Below, piece after piece: positions 7,497 through 16,702 of a stretch of DNA of 64,000 bases. The translations under genes were made by a program, and so were the position numbers. The stretch is from NCBI RefSeq assembly GCF_013373065.1, contig NZ_JABXIN010000003.1:124001-188000 (forward strand), written 5' to 3'. The notes beneath the pieces are model-generated. The model had not been told where the DNA came from and searched no databases. It was given only the letters and a program-made list of their open reading frames with translations. Positions within the stretch are counted from its first letter, which is position 1, and every line of letters begins with the position of its first letter. The DNA is from Algoriphagus sp. Lineage in GTDB: Bacteria > Bacteroidota > Bacteroidia > Cytophagales > Cyclobacteriaceae.

Positions 7497-10400
7497 ATGT
7501 TAGATTCGATTATCCGTTGGAGTTTATCCAATAAGCTACTGATCGGTATTTTTATCCTTGTGTGGATTGGATTTGGTATTTATTCTTTGACCAATATCCC
7601 TATCGGTGCTGTTCCTGATGTTACCAATAATCAGGTTCAGGTAATCACGACCTCACGCAATTTAGCCACAGAAGACGTCGAAAAATACTTAACCTATCCA
7701 GTGGAACTGGAAATGGCCAACCTACCGGGGGTAAAAGAAATTCGTTCCGTTTCAAAATTTGGACTTTCGGTGGTGACCATCGTTTTTGAAGACGATATGG
7801 GTACTTACCTTCCTCGGCAACTTATCGCCGAGCGCATCAAAATTGCCCAAGAACGGATTCCGGAAGGCTTTGGAAGTCCTTTTATGGGGCCTATTTCCAC
7901 GGGTCTTGGGGAAATTTACCAGTACATTATCGATGTTAAGCCCGGCTATGAAGATCGCTATTCTATCACCGACTTGCGAACTATTCAAGATTGGGTTGTT
8001 AGACGTCAATTAGCTGGAATTCCTGGTGTTGTCGAAGTCAATACCTGGGGTGGTTTTCTGAAACAATATGAGGTTTCCATCAATCCGGATCGCTTGCGAG
8101 CGATGGATTTAAGTATTGAAGAAGTTTTTACTGCCCTCCAAAAAAATAATTCCGTAGCTGGTGGAGGCTATATCGAAAAAAGCAATCAAAGTTATTTTAT
8201 CCGCGGAGAAGGCCTAACCAATTCCTTGGAAGACATTGGTCAAATTGTAGTTACTACCCGGGCTGGAGTTCCCGTTTATATCCGGGACATTGCCAAGGTA
8301 GGTTTTGGAGCTGCAAATCGGTTTGGTGCCATTACCGCAAATGGGGAAGGGGAAAAAGTTCTTGGGCAAATTATGATGCTGAAAGGGGCTGATTCTAAAC
8401 GAACCATTGATTTGGTACGCGAGCGGATCGCGGATATTGAAAATTCTCTTCCGGAAGGAATCTACATCAATGGATTTTTGGATCGTTCTGAATTGATCGG
8501 TAGAACCACTTTCACTATTGCGGAGAATCTTATTTTAGGATGTTTGATCGTCATTTTTGTGGTGGTCCTATTGTTGGGGAATCTTCGTTCAGGATTGGTT
8601 GTGGCCTCCATTATTCCTTTGAGTCTTCTATTTGCACTTTCCCTGATGTTCATTTTTGGTGTTGATGCCAATTTGATGAGTTTAGGGGCAATTGATTTTG
8701 GAATCATTATCGATGGGGCTGTCATTATTGTGGAATACATCGCCTATCGCTTTACCAAGTCTTCCGAAGTTCTTTCAGGCGTGACCAAATCTGACCGTAA
8801 TTCAAAGCGGGATGAGATTTCATTCGAAGGCGCATCCAAAATGATGCATTCAGCCATTTTTGGACAGATTATTATCATTATTGTCTTTATTCCAATTCTG
8901 TCGCTTTCGGGAGTGGAAGGAAAAATGTTCCGTCCCATGGCAGAGGTATTCAGTTTTGCATTGATCGGGGCGATGATTCTTGGCTTGACTTATGTACCAG
9001 TCGCTTCTTCTCTCTTCCTAAAGTCAAGTGTCCAAGGGCCTAAAAATATTTCGGTTAGAATTATACGATCAATCAATAAACTCTATGAACCCACACTCCG
9101 TTGGGCTTTGGATCATGGAAAAGCTGTTTTGGGAGTTTCATTCGCCATGTTGGTTTCGGCGGTTTTGATTTTTTCTTCAATGGGTTCTGAATTTGTACCG
9201 ACCTTGGATGAAGGTGATTTTGTAATCCAACCTGTTTTGAAAACGGGAACTTCATTAACCAGTACCGTAGAGACGATCACCAACATGGAGAAAGTTCTCT
9301 TGGAATTTCCGGAAGTGAAACAAGTCGTAACTCGAATTGGGGCGGCTGAAATTCCTACTGACCCCATGTCCATGGAAGAAAGTGATGTGATCGTGACGCT
9401 CCATCCCCCAAGTGAATGGACTACCGTGGAAACGAAGGACGAGTTGGCTGATAAATTCAAAGAAGCCTTAGCAGTGATTCCAGGCTTGGATTTCGAGTTT
9501 ACCCAGCCGATCGAAATGCGTTTTAATGAATTAATTACCGGTGTTCGTGCTGATTTAGCAATCAAAATTTTCGGTGAGGATTTGGATGAATTACTTCGGT
9601 TAGGGGAGGATGTAGAAGCAGCAATCCAAAATGTGGATGGTGCCGCAGATATTATTTTGGAAAAAGTGGATGGCCTTCCGCAAATGAAAATTGAATATGA
9701 TCGTGCAAAAATCGCAAAGTATGGATTGAATATTTCAGACCTGAATGGAATTGTTACCATGGGCTTTGCGGGTGAAGCAGCAGGAACTGTTTTTGAAGGC
9801 GAGCGACAATTTGATTTGGTGGTTCGGTTTGATGAAGATTACCGAAAAGATATCCGAGGCCTGGAAAATACAACAGTAAAGTTGGCGGATGGTCATGCGA
9901 TTCCTTTTTCGGAGTTAGCCAAAATATCCTATACAAAGGGCCCTGCTAAGATATCCAGGGATAATACCCAACGGCGAATTGTGGTCAGTGTGAATGTTCG
10001 AAATCGTGATTTGCAGTCTGTGGTGGATGATATTCAGCAAATCATAAATCAACGAGTAAAACTTCCGGAAGGATACCGGGTTGACTATGGCGGTCAGTTT
10101 GAAAATCTCCAACAAGCTCGTTCGAGGTTGTTGATAGCTGTTCCGGTCGCTTTGGTATTGATTTTCATCTTGTTGTATTTCGCCTTTTCTTCTTCTAAAG
10201 ATGCGCTCATGATTTATTCTGCGATTCCGCTTTCTGCCATTGGAGGAGTGTTATTGCTTTGGATACGAGACATGCCTTTCAGTATTTCTGCGGGGGTAGG
10301 TTTCATTGCTCTTTTTGGGATTGCGGTATTGAATGGAATTGTATTGATCGAGCATTTTAAATCACTTGAGTCCAAGTTTTCTTCCATCCGTGATTTGGTT

Positions 10401-11822
10401 ATTCATGGTGCAAAAGAACGGCTACGACCAGTGCTTTTAACTGCTTCAGCTGCTGCTATGGGATTTTTACCGATGGCAATTTCTACTTCGGCGGGGGCAG
10501 AGGTTCAGCGACCTCTAGCCACAGTTGTAGTGGGAGGACTTGTATCGGCTACCTTGCTGACCTTGATTGTGTTGCCTGTGCTGTATATGATGTTTCATAA
10601 AATGAGTTCCCCGCTAAAAGGAGCTTCGAAAACGCTCTCTCTTTTTCTGATTTTTGGATTTTTTGGAGTTTCATCCGCCTTTGCTCAAGAAAAGCAAGCT
10701 TTATCGCTTCAAGGTGCAATTCAGTTGGCCAATGAGCAGAATTTTGATCTTCAATCATCCCGAAAAGCCATCGAGCGGTCTGAATCTCTGATTGGGATGG
10801 GATGGAATTTGGACAAAACGCAAATTTCCTATGGTTATGATAAAAACGACATAGCCGAAAATGGAATTTACAACCGGGTTTGGAGAGTGCAACAGCAAAT
10901 CGAATTTCCTTCTGTCTATGGGGCTCGAACTGCTATACTTAGGGCTCAGACAGAGCAAACGAATGCAGAATACTTACTCAAACAACGGGAAGTCGAACGA
11001 GCTGTAGGTATAGCATATGTTCAGGCCTATTATTGGAGGGAATCCTTCCGGAATTTGGGCTATTTGGACAGTTTGTACGGGGAATTTTCCCGAGCTACTT
11101 CAAGACGCTTTGAATTGGGAGAAAGTAATTTATTGGAAAAACTGACTGCCGAAAGTAAACTTCAGGAAGTAGGACTTCGGCTTCGTGCGGCTAGACAGGA
11201 TTACGAAACTTCGCTTATCAGTCTTCAGCGGCTTCTCAATACGGAGGATTCCCTGATTTTGGAGGAAGAGGAACCGAATTTGACACTTTTGCTGGAAGAA
11301 GATCTTCCTCATCCCATGCAACTATGGATGGAAGCGCAACAAAAGCAGGCTTCTTTTGCAGTGAAGGAAGCCCGACGTGTAATGCTTCCGGATTTAAATT
11401 TTGAGCTATTTCGAGGGACCAACCCAGGGCCAAACGCCCAAATATATCCAGGCTTTCAAGCCGGGGTAACAGTGCCTTTGTTTTTTGGTTCCTACAAGTC
11501 TAAAGTCAAGGCTGCCAGTATCTATGAAGAACAGCTTCAATTAGAGGCATCTGCACTTTCTAAATCTTTGGAAACGAAAAAATCTCAATTGGAAAAGCAA
11601 ATCCAAAAAGCTGAAAATGTTCTGACCTATTATCAAGAAGAGGGGCAGCAGCTTGCAGAACAGCTGGCGATTCAGGCTGTCCGATCTTTCCAAGAAGGAG
11701 AAATTGATTTCCTTCAATTTGTACAACTCATAGAAAATTCACGAAATATTCGGATTCAATATTTGGAGAGCAAACTGGAATACCAATTGGCTACCCTAGA
11801 ACTTATTTATTTGTCTATCTAA
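7497..11822 (+). CDS. heavy-metal efflux RND pump (CzcA family) fused to a TolC-like outer-membrane factor
   Basis: A 1441-residue fusion. Residues 1 to about 1040 form a complete HME-type RND pump; the proton-relay set Asp400, Asp406, Glu413 in AIDFGIIIDGAVIIVEY matches CzcA Asp402/Asp408/Glu415. The DFGxxxDGAV form is that of divalent-metal exporters (Zn, Co, Cd, Ni), unlike the AIGAMVDAAIV form of Cu/Ag pumps. After the last RND helices comes a second hydrophobic stretch ending VSSAFA|QEK (residue 1063), which looks like an intact signal peptide, then a TolC-type outer-membrane factor with coiled-coil helices (about 1070-1441). CzcA-OMF fusions are known in Bacteroidota. The stop overlaps the adaptor start by one base. 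Confidence 0.93.
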   Translation: MLDSIIRWSLSNKLLIGIFILVWIGFGIYSLTNIPIGAVPDVTNNQVQVITTSRNLATEDVEKYLTYPVELEMANLPGVKEIRSVSKFGLSVVTIVFEDDMGTYLPRQLIAERIKIAQERIPEGFGSPFMGPISTGLGEIYQYIIDVKPGYEDRYSITDLRTIQDWVVRRQLAGIPGVVEVNTWGGFLKQYEVSINPDRLRAMDLSIEEVFTALQKNNSVAGGGYIEKSNQSYFIRGEGLTNSLEDIGQIVVTTRAGVPVYIRDIAKVGFGAANRFGAITANGEGEKVLGQIMMLKGADSKRTIDLVRERIADIENSLPEGIYINGFLDRSELIGRTTFTIAENLILGCLIVIFVVVLLLGNLRSGLVVASIIPLSLLFALSLMFIFGVDANLMSLGAIDFGIIIDGAVIIVEYIAYRFTKSSEVLSGVTKSDRNSKRDEISFEGASKMMHSAIFGQIIIIIVFIPILSLSGVEGKMFRPMAEVFSFALIGAMILGLTYVPVASSLFLKSSVQGPKNISVRIIRSINKLYEPTLRWALDHGKAVLGVSFAMLVSAVLIFSSMGSEFVPTLDEGDFVIQPVLKTGTSLTSTVETITNMEKVLLEFPEVKQVVTRIGAAEIPTDPMSMEESDVIVTLHPPSEWTTVETKDELADKFKEALAVIPGLDFEFTQPIEMRFNELITGVRADLAIKIFGEDLDELLRLGEDVEAAIQNVDGAADIILEKVDGLPQMKIEYDRAKIAKYGLNISDLNGIVTMGFAGEAAGTVFEGERQFDLVVRFDEDYRKDIRGLENTTVKLADGHAIPFSELAKISYTKGPAKISRDNTQRRIVVSVNVRNRDLQSVVDDIQQIINQRVKLPEGYRVDYGGQFENLQQARSRLLIAVPVALVLIFILLYFAFSSSKDALMIYSAIPLSAIGGVLLLWIRDMPFSISAGVGFIALFGIAVLNGIVLIEHFKSLESKFSSIRDLVIHGAKERLRPVLLTASAAAMGFLPMAISTSAGAEVQRPLATVVVGGLVSATLLTLIVLPVLYMMFHKMSSPLKGASKTLSLFLIFGFFGVSSAFAQEKQALSLQGAIQLANEQNFDLQSSRKAIERSESLIGMGWNLDKTQISYGYDKNDIAENGIYNRVWRVQQQIEFPSVYGARTAILRAQTEQTNAEYLLKQREVERAVGIAYVQAYYWRESFRNLGYLDSLYGEFSRATSRRFELGESNLLEKLTAESKLQEVGLRLRAARQDYETSLISLQRLLNTEDSLILEEEEPNLTLLLEEDLPHPMQLWMEAQQKQASFAVKEARRVMLPDLNFELFRGTNPGPNAQIYPGFQAGVTVPLFFGSYKSKVKAASIYEEQLQLEASALSKSLETKKSQLEKQIQKAENVLTYYQEEGQQLAEQLAIQAVRSFQEGEIDFLQFVQLIENSRNIRIQYLESKLEYQLATLELIYLSI

Positions 11823-12964
11823 TGAACAATCACATCAAGCATATTCTGCAGGTTTTGGTCTTTTTTGCCCTTATTTCTTGCGGTAAAAGCTCCTCTGACC
11901 TGGAAGGTATAGAAGTGGAGGAAGCCATCGCTTCAATTGACGAAGTTGAATTGACTGAGGCGCAATTTGCGACCTTAAATATGGCTTGGGGAAAAATTGA
12001 AGAACGTAACTTTTCAGAAAACCTTAGCCTGCAGGGAACTGTACGGGTTCCGACCGAAGGAAGACAAGAGATTACGGCTGTTTACGGAGGTTATGTTTCA
12101 GGATTGAAATTAATTGAGGGCGAGTCAATCCGGAAAGGACAAGTATTGTTTTACTTGGAAAACCCAGAATTTGTAAGAATCCAGCAGGAATATCTAGAGT
12201 CCAAAAGTCAATTGGCCTTTTTGGAAGCTGAATACGAGCGCCAAAAGACTTTGTATGCAGAGCAAATCTCTGCCCAAAAGAATTTTTTGAAAGCAGAGGC
12301 GGAATATCGGTCAACCCAAGCCAAACTTGCTGGTTTAGCGAAGCAATTAACCATTCTGGCAATTAATCCGGATCAGTTAAATCCTGAGAACATTCGCTCT
12401 AAAATCCCTATTTATTCTCCTATTAATGGATTTGTGGAAACAATTGATGCTGTTCCCGGGGCTTATCTTTCAGAGACAAGCAGGGCCTTGACTTTATTGA
12501 ACAGGGACCATCTGCATATTGAGTTGATTGCTTATGAAAAGGATGCGTCCAAGTTGAAAAAAGGTCAAAAAGTACGGATTTCGACCCCTGATTTAGATGT
12601 GAAGGAATTTATGGCGGAGGTCTATGTCATCAGTCAATCTGTGAATGAAGATCGGCAGGTTTTGATACATGCCCATTTGTTGGATGAGTCCGTGGAAAAA
12701 TTACTCGTTCCCGGAATGTATGTTCAGGCCGAATTGGATCTGGAAGATCGGGTAGTGAAAGTTTTACCTGAAACTGCTGTGGTTGAAGTAGAGAATGAAA
12801 ATTTTATTTTGGTTCAAAAGTCCAAAACTGAGTCAGGATATTTATTGAAATCTATTCCTGTAGAGCTTGGTGTGAGCAAGGATGGTTATGTGGAAATTAT
12901 CTCCAATTCAAGTCTAGATGATAACACCATAATTCTTATCAAAGGAGGCTTTAGCTTGCTGTAA
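11822..12964 (+). CDS. RND efflux periplasmic adaptor lipoprotein (CzcB/CusB-like)
   Basis: A 380-residue membrane-fusion protein with a lipobox ending ALISC (Cys20). The order is a beta-barrel strand region (SLQGTVRVPTEGRQEITAVY), a lipoyl half with GGYVSGLKLIEGESIRKGQ, a helical hairpin (QEYLESKSQLAFLEAEYERQ), the second lipoyl half (IYSPINGFVETIDAVPGAYL) and the C-terminal barrel and membrane-proximal domain. It links the CzcA pump to the outer-membrane channel. No His-rich metal-binding extension is seen. It is the last gene of the metal efflux operon; the next gene follows after 63-87 bp and is unrelated. Confidence 0.92.
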   Translation: MNNHIKHILQVLVFFALISCGKSSSDLEGIEVEEAIASIDEVELTEAQFATLNMAWGKIEERNFSENLSLQGTVRVPTEGRQEITAVYGGYVSGLKLIEGESIRKGQVLFYLENPEFVRIQQEYLESKSQLAFLEAEYERQKTLYAEQISAQKNFLKAEAEYRSTQAKLAGLAKQLTILAINPDQLNPENIRSKIPIYSPINGFVETIDAVPGAYLSETSRALTLLNRDHLHIELIAYEKDASKLKKGQKVRISTPDLDVKEFMAEVYVISQSVNEDRQVLIHAHLLDESVEKLLVPGMYVQAELDLEDRVVKVLPETAVVEVENENFILVQKSKTESGYLLKSIPVELGVSKDGYVEIISNSSLDDNTIILIKGGFSLL

Positions 12965-13051
12965 GTTCATTTAACACAGTTAACTCTTATTTTTATCTAG
13001 CGTTTAAAAATAAAATGGTGGATAGGTATGAGTTTTCTACCTTCCTTTAGA

Positions 13052-13657
13052 ATGAAAATAACAGGGTTAATTATTTTATTTTTCTGGACTGGCACTCTGG
13101 TAGCACAAACTGGATATAAGGATGAACTCGGGCGAGAGATCAGTCGTGAATTTTTTGAACAGCAAATTTTAGAGAGGGCTTACTTTGGGATTCCTGATGG
13201 GATGGGAGGAAAAATGCTGGTGCATCGAATGCCGGTAGGCATGGTGGATGATCCCTTTCCTTTTTATGAAAAAACCGGAAACACCGAGGCGTTCCAGGAA
13301 GGAAAAATACTACTGGTGATTTTTTATCCAGGAAAAGATGAGTGCAATTCAACAGGGCTTGGAAATAATGCCGCTACTTTTCAAAAGGAACATAAAAGCT
13401 TGTTGAAATGGGCTGAAAAATATGGGGCTACTCAACCTATCTACCTTTATTCCAACCCAAGTGGGTTAGAGAAATACGAAGGAATGCTTCCTTGGCAAGC
13501 TGACCCGGATCGTATTTTTGAGAAGCAATTTTTCAAATTCCCCTATCCCTGTGGGAGTTTTGTAGTCCTGCATCCATCCGGTTCTTTTAGGGGTATTTTA
13601 GGGGAATACCCCCTTTCCCAAATTCAGGTAGCTTTAAAGAAATTGGCGAATAAGTGA
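13052..13657 (+). CDS. secreted protein of unknown function, possibly thioredoxin-fold
   Basis: I do not recognise a named family. Starting at the ATG at 13052 gives 201 residues with a clean signal peptide (MKITGLIILFFWTGTLVAQ); an ATG at 13028 would add eight residues. A hydrophobic strand, GKILLVIFYPGKDECNSTG, followed by helices and a late PCGSFVVLHPSGSFRGIL segment resembles the strand order of thioredoxin-like proteins, but there is no CxxC; the two cysteines are in DECNS and YPCGS. It lies upstream of a true TlpA-like protein in the same direction, separated by 87 bp, so a role in periplasmic redox or protein quality control is possible but unproven. Confidence 0.65.
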   Translation: MKITGLIILFFWTGTLVAQTGYKDELGREISREFFEQQILERAYFGIPDGMGGKMLVHRMPVGMVDDPFPFYEKTGNTEAFQEGKILLVIFYPGKDECNSTGLGNNAATFQKEHKSLLKWAEKYGATQPIYLYSNPSGLEKYEGMLPWQADPDRIFEKQFFKFPYPCGSFVVLHPSGSFRGILGEYPLSQIQVALKKLANK

Positions 13658-13744
13658 GATCAGGATGAATCCTTTTCATACAAATTCGATAGCTTGTGGA
13701 AGCTTGTTTAATCTTTTTATCTTGTGTTTCCAGCCATAAATACT

Positions 13745-15166
13745 ATGAGAAATCTCCTTCTGACCACGTTTTCCTTATTTCTAGCTTTTCAATCTTATGC
13801 TCAGCAAGGGCATCGAATTGAAGTAGAGATTAAAAACTATGATCAACAGAATCTTTACCTAGCTTATTATTATGGTGACAAGCAATATGTGAAAGATACT
13901 GTCCAGCGAAATGCAAATGGTCGGTTTGTTTTTCAAGGAGAAGAGCATTTGGAGCCTGGAATATATTTGATTGTCATGGAGCCCAACAATAATTTTTTTC
14001 AAGTGATTGTTGATGACAATGAGCAAAACTATTCAGTTTCCACCTCTGTTGAAAAAAATGTGGGCGATATGTCCTTTCAGTATGCCCCGGATAATGAGCT
14101 GTTCTACCAATACCTTCGCTTCCTAGAGGAAAAGCGACCTCAAGCAGCCAAGCTTCAGGAAGAACTTTCTCAAAGCCAAGATGAAGCAACCCAAAAAAAT
14201 ATTCAAACCCAACTCGATCAACTCAATGCTACGGTTCGAACCTATCAGGATGAGTTGATTCAAAATTATCCCGAAAGTTTTACGGTAGCAATCATCAAAG
14301 CCAATATGCCTCTGGAGTATCCTGAGTTTGGAGGAAGTCCCGAAGAAGTTCAAATGAGTCAATATCGATACACCAAAGCCCATTATTTTGACAATTTGAA
14401 TATTTCGGATCCTAGGATGCTACGGACACCATTTCTTTTTTCTAGGATCGATGATTACATCCAGCGGCTTACGTATCAGCAACCTGATTCAATTATTGAG
14501 TCTGTAGATTGGATTTTAAATGAGGCCAAACCCGCTGATGAAACTTTCAAATTCTACTTGATTCATTTTCTGAATACATACGCAAAGTCAAAAATTATTG
14601 GGATGGATGCGGTCTATGTTCATTTAGCCTTGAATTATTATGCAAAAGGATTGGCTGATTGGACAGATTCGGAGCAATTGGAAAAAATTGTATCCAATGC
14701 GAAAACCCTTGAACCTTTATTGATTGGAAAAACTGCTCCTGATATTAGGCTTCAAAAACAAGACGGGTCATTCCTGTCCTTGCATGAAGTAATTTCCCGG
14801 TATACCGTGCTTTATTTTTGGAGGTATGATTGTGGAGCATGCAAATCCTCAACTCCAATTATGAAGAGCTTTTTTGAAAAATATAAAGATCAAGGCGTTC
14901 AAATCATGGCAGTTTGTACGAAGACTGGAGACGAGGTAGGAGGCTGTTGGGATTATGCGCAGGAAAATGAAATTAAGGATTGGCTGCATACGGTAGATCC
15001 GGATGGAAGAGCTAGAGTCCAAAATATTTATGATGTCAAATCTACACCGACAATTTATCTCCTGGACCAGGATAAAAAGATTCTCTTGAAGCGCTTAAGT
15101 GCCAACCAATTGGATGAAGTCATGCAGCGTTTGATCGAAAATAGTTCAATGGCTCAAGCCAACTAA
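13745..15166 (+). CDS. secreted TlpA-like thioredoxin with DUF4369/DUF5106-type N-terminal region
   Basis: A 473-residue protein. I start it at the ATG at 13745 because this gives a signal peptide (MRNLLLTTFSLFLAFQSYAQ); the GTG at 13724 adds seven charged-poor residues with no function. Residues 20-110 resemble the DUF4369 beta domain, the middle helical part (about 150-320) resembles DUF5106, and residues 335-473 form a thioredoxin fold with Cys363-Gly-Ala-Cys366 (RYDCGACKSS) and the cis-Pro segment STPTIYLLD. Such proteins are periplasmic thiol reductases of Bacteroidota; the target is unknown. Its stop overlaps the convergent sulfatase stop by four bases (CTAA). Confidence 0.88.
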   Translation: MRNLLLTTFSLFLAFQSYAQQGHRIEVEIKNYDQQNLYLAYYYGDKQYVKDTVQRNANGRFVFQGEEHLEPGIYLIVMEPNNNFFQVIVDDNEQNYSVSTSVEKNVGDMSFQYAPDNELFYQYLRFLEEKRPQAAKLQEELSQSQDEATQKNIQTQLDQLNATVRTYQDELIQNYPESFTVAIIKANMPLEYPEFGGSPEEVQMSQYRYTKAHYFDNLNISDPRMLRTPFLFSRIDDYIQRLTYQQPDSIIESVDWILNEAKPADETFKFYLIHFLNTYAKSKIIGMDAVYVHLALNYYAKGLADWTDSEQLEKIVSNAKTLEPLLIGKTAPDIRLQKQDGSFLSLHEVISRYTVLYFWRYDCGACKSSTPIMKSFFEKYKDQGVQIMAVCTKTGDEVGGCWDYAQENEIKDWLHTVDPDGRARVQNIYDVKSTPTIYLLDQDKKILLKRLSANQLDEVMQRLIENSSMAQAN

Positions 15167-16698
15167 ATTTCATCTGGCCAAGGAGCTGGTTTCCCTGTTT
15201 CAAGGAAGTTTGGACGTTGAGCATTTATACTTCGCAGGTAGTCTCCCAGTTCCTTCGCTAATTTCTGTGCAAGTTCCGGGTTTTTATCAGCAAGGTTATG
15301 TTGCTCTTGGATATCTTCTCTTAGGTTATACAATTCTATTTTTTGGTCTATGTACCAATAGATCAATTTCCAGTCTCCTTTTCGGATGGTGCTCGTCGAA
15401 CCTATTCCAGGGCCTGTTCCTCCCCATTTATTGGGATAGTGCCAGACAAAACTTCGGTCTGTTTCTGGAGTTTGGTTTCCATTTTTTAAAGCGGGTACAA
15501 ATGATTCCCCATCGATTTTTTGAATGGTTTGGTAACCTTGTATGCCTGCCATTTCAAGAATACTCGGAAAGAAATCTTCGATTATCAGGGGAGCAGTTGA
15601 TTTGGATCCTTTTTGAACCTCACCTGGCCAACTGACCATCATTGGAACCCGGATTCCTCCTTCGTAAGCAGAGCCTTTTCCACTCGATAGGGGCCAATTG
15701 TGAGTGTGTGGCTCACCGCCGCGTGCATGAGCACTGAGTCCTCCATTGTCAGACATAAATAAAATGATGGTGTTCTCAGCAATCTCTTTTTCTTCCAAAT
15801 AATCCATCAATTCTCCCAAACTATGATCCATTCCTTCAACCATGGAGGCGTAGCGAGCTTCCCGTTCATCTAGGCCTTGGTCTTTATATTTTTGATAATA
15901 CGGATGATGGGGCTCCAAAGGAACATGAACTGTATAATGAGCCAAGTAGAGGTAAAATGGTTTGTTAAAAGCCAATGCCTGATCCATCGCGTCGATGGCT
16001 TCCAAAGTAAGTGCATCGGTGAGATTGATGGATTTGCCATGATATTTTTCTAAACCCGGTACATCCCAGGTTCCATCCCCATTTGGATTGCTAAAATTGT
16101 TTTCTCCCTGATAGGAGGCAGGAGCTCCCGCTTGGTGACCAGCTATATTGATGTCAAAGCCCAGGTTCAAAGGATTTGCCCCAGGTGTTCCTTCTGATCC
16201 CCAATGGGCTTTACCAGCATGGATGGTAAAGTATCCATGATTTCGAAGGATTTGCGGTAGGGTGGTAGCATAAATCGAGTTCTCAATAGAGTCGACAGGC
16301 TGGAGCCCGTTGACATTCCAGTTTGGCATTTGAAGAATAGAGTCTTTACTGTCTGTCGAAGTGTTGAATCGTAAAGTCCAGTTGGTAACCCGGTGGCGGG
16401 CAGCATTCATTCCAGTCATGAGACTCGTTCTGCTTGGGGAACAAACCGCATAGGCATAGGCTTGGGTAAAAAGCATTCCATTAGCTGCCATGCGTTCCAT
16501 ATTGGGAGTTTGGTAAAGCTCATTAAAATGGGTTTTTTCAGACCAAAATGGAACAGCGGTGTCTTGCCATCCCATGTCATCGACCAAGAAAAAAATGATA
16601 TTGGGTTGAGGCTCTTTTGTGGAATTACATCCCCAAAAAATTAGAGAAAGGGTGTATACTAAAAGAAACCGACTTTTTGAGAATAGATTAATTTCCAT
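15163..16698 (-). CDS. type I sulfatase, lipoprotein
   Basis: A 511-residue sulfatase with lipobox Cys24 (LIFWGC). Metal-binding Asp40-Asp41 are in FFLVDDMGWQD and the formylglycine site is Cys86 in AVCSPSRTSLMTG, so the protein needs an anaerobic or FGE-type maturase encoded elsewhere. Other conserved sites include HAGKAHWG, the HYTVHVPLEPHHPY loop and FMSDNGG. It hydrolyses sulfate esters, probably of a glycan, in the periplasm or on the cell surface. It is the last gene of the minus-strand fucose-glycan locus, 4 bp after the unassigned glycosidase-like lipoprotein, so removal of sulfate from a fucose-containing algal glycan is the likely job. Exact SulfAtlas subfamily cannot be assigned by eye. 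Confidence 0.92.
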   Translation of the reverse strand: MEINLFSKSRFLLVYTLSLIFWGCNSTKEPQPNIIFFLVDDMGWQDTAVPFWSEKTHFNELYQTPNMERMAANGMLFTQAYAYAVCSPSRTSLMTGMNAARHRVTNWTLRFNTSTDSKDSILQMPNWNVNGLQPVDSIENSIYATTLPQILRNHGYFTIHAGKAHWGSEGTPGANPLNLGFDINIAGHQAGAPASYQGENNFSNPNGDGTWDVPGLEKYHGKSINLTDALTLEAIDAMDQALAFNKPFYLYLAHYTVHVPLEPHHPYYQKYKDQGLDEREARYASMVEGMDHSLGELMDYLEEKEIAENTIILFMSDNGGLSAHARGGEPHTHNWPLSSGKGSAYEGGIRVPMMVSWPGEVQKGSKSTAPLIIEDFFPSILEMAGIQGYQTIQKIDGESFVPALKNGNQTPETDRSFVWHYPNKWGGTGPGIGSTSTIRKGDWKLIYWYIDQKIELYNLREDIQEQHNLADKNPELAQKLAKELGDYLRSINAQRPNFLETGKPAPWPDEI

Positions 16699-16702
16699 GT
16701 GA

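Noticed and set aside
9113..9760. A 215-codon minus-strand reading frame inside the CzcA fusion gene
   Set aside because: It lies fully antisense to a well-conserved RND coding region, has a serine-rich, family-less sequence and no promoter or ribosome site.
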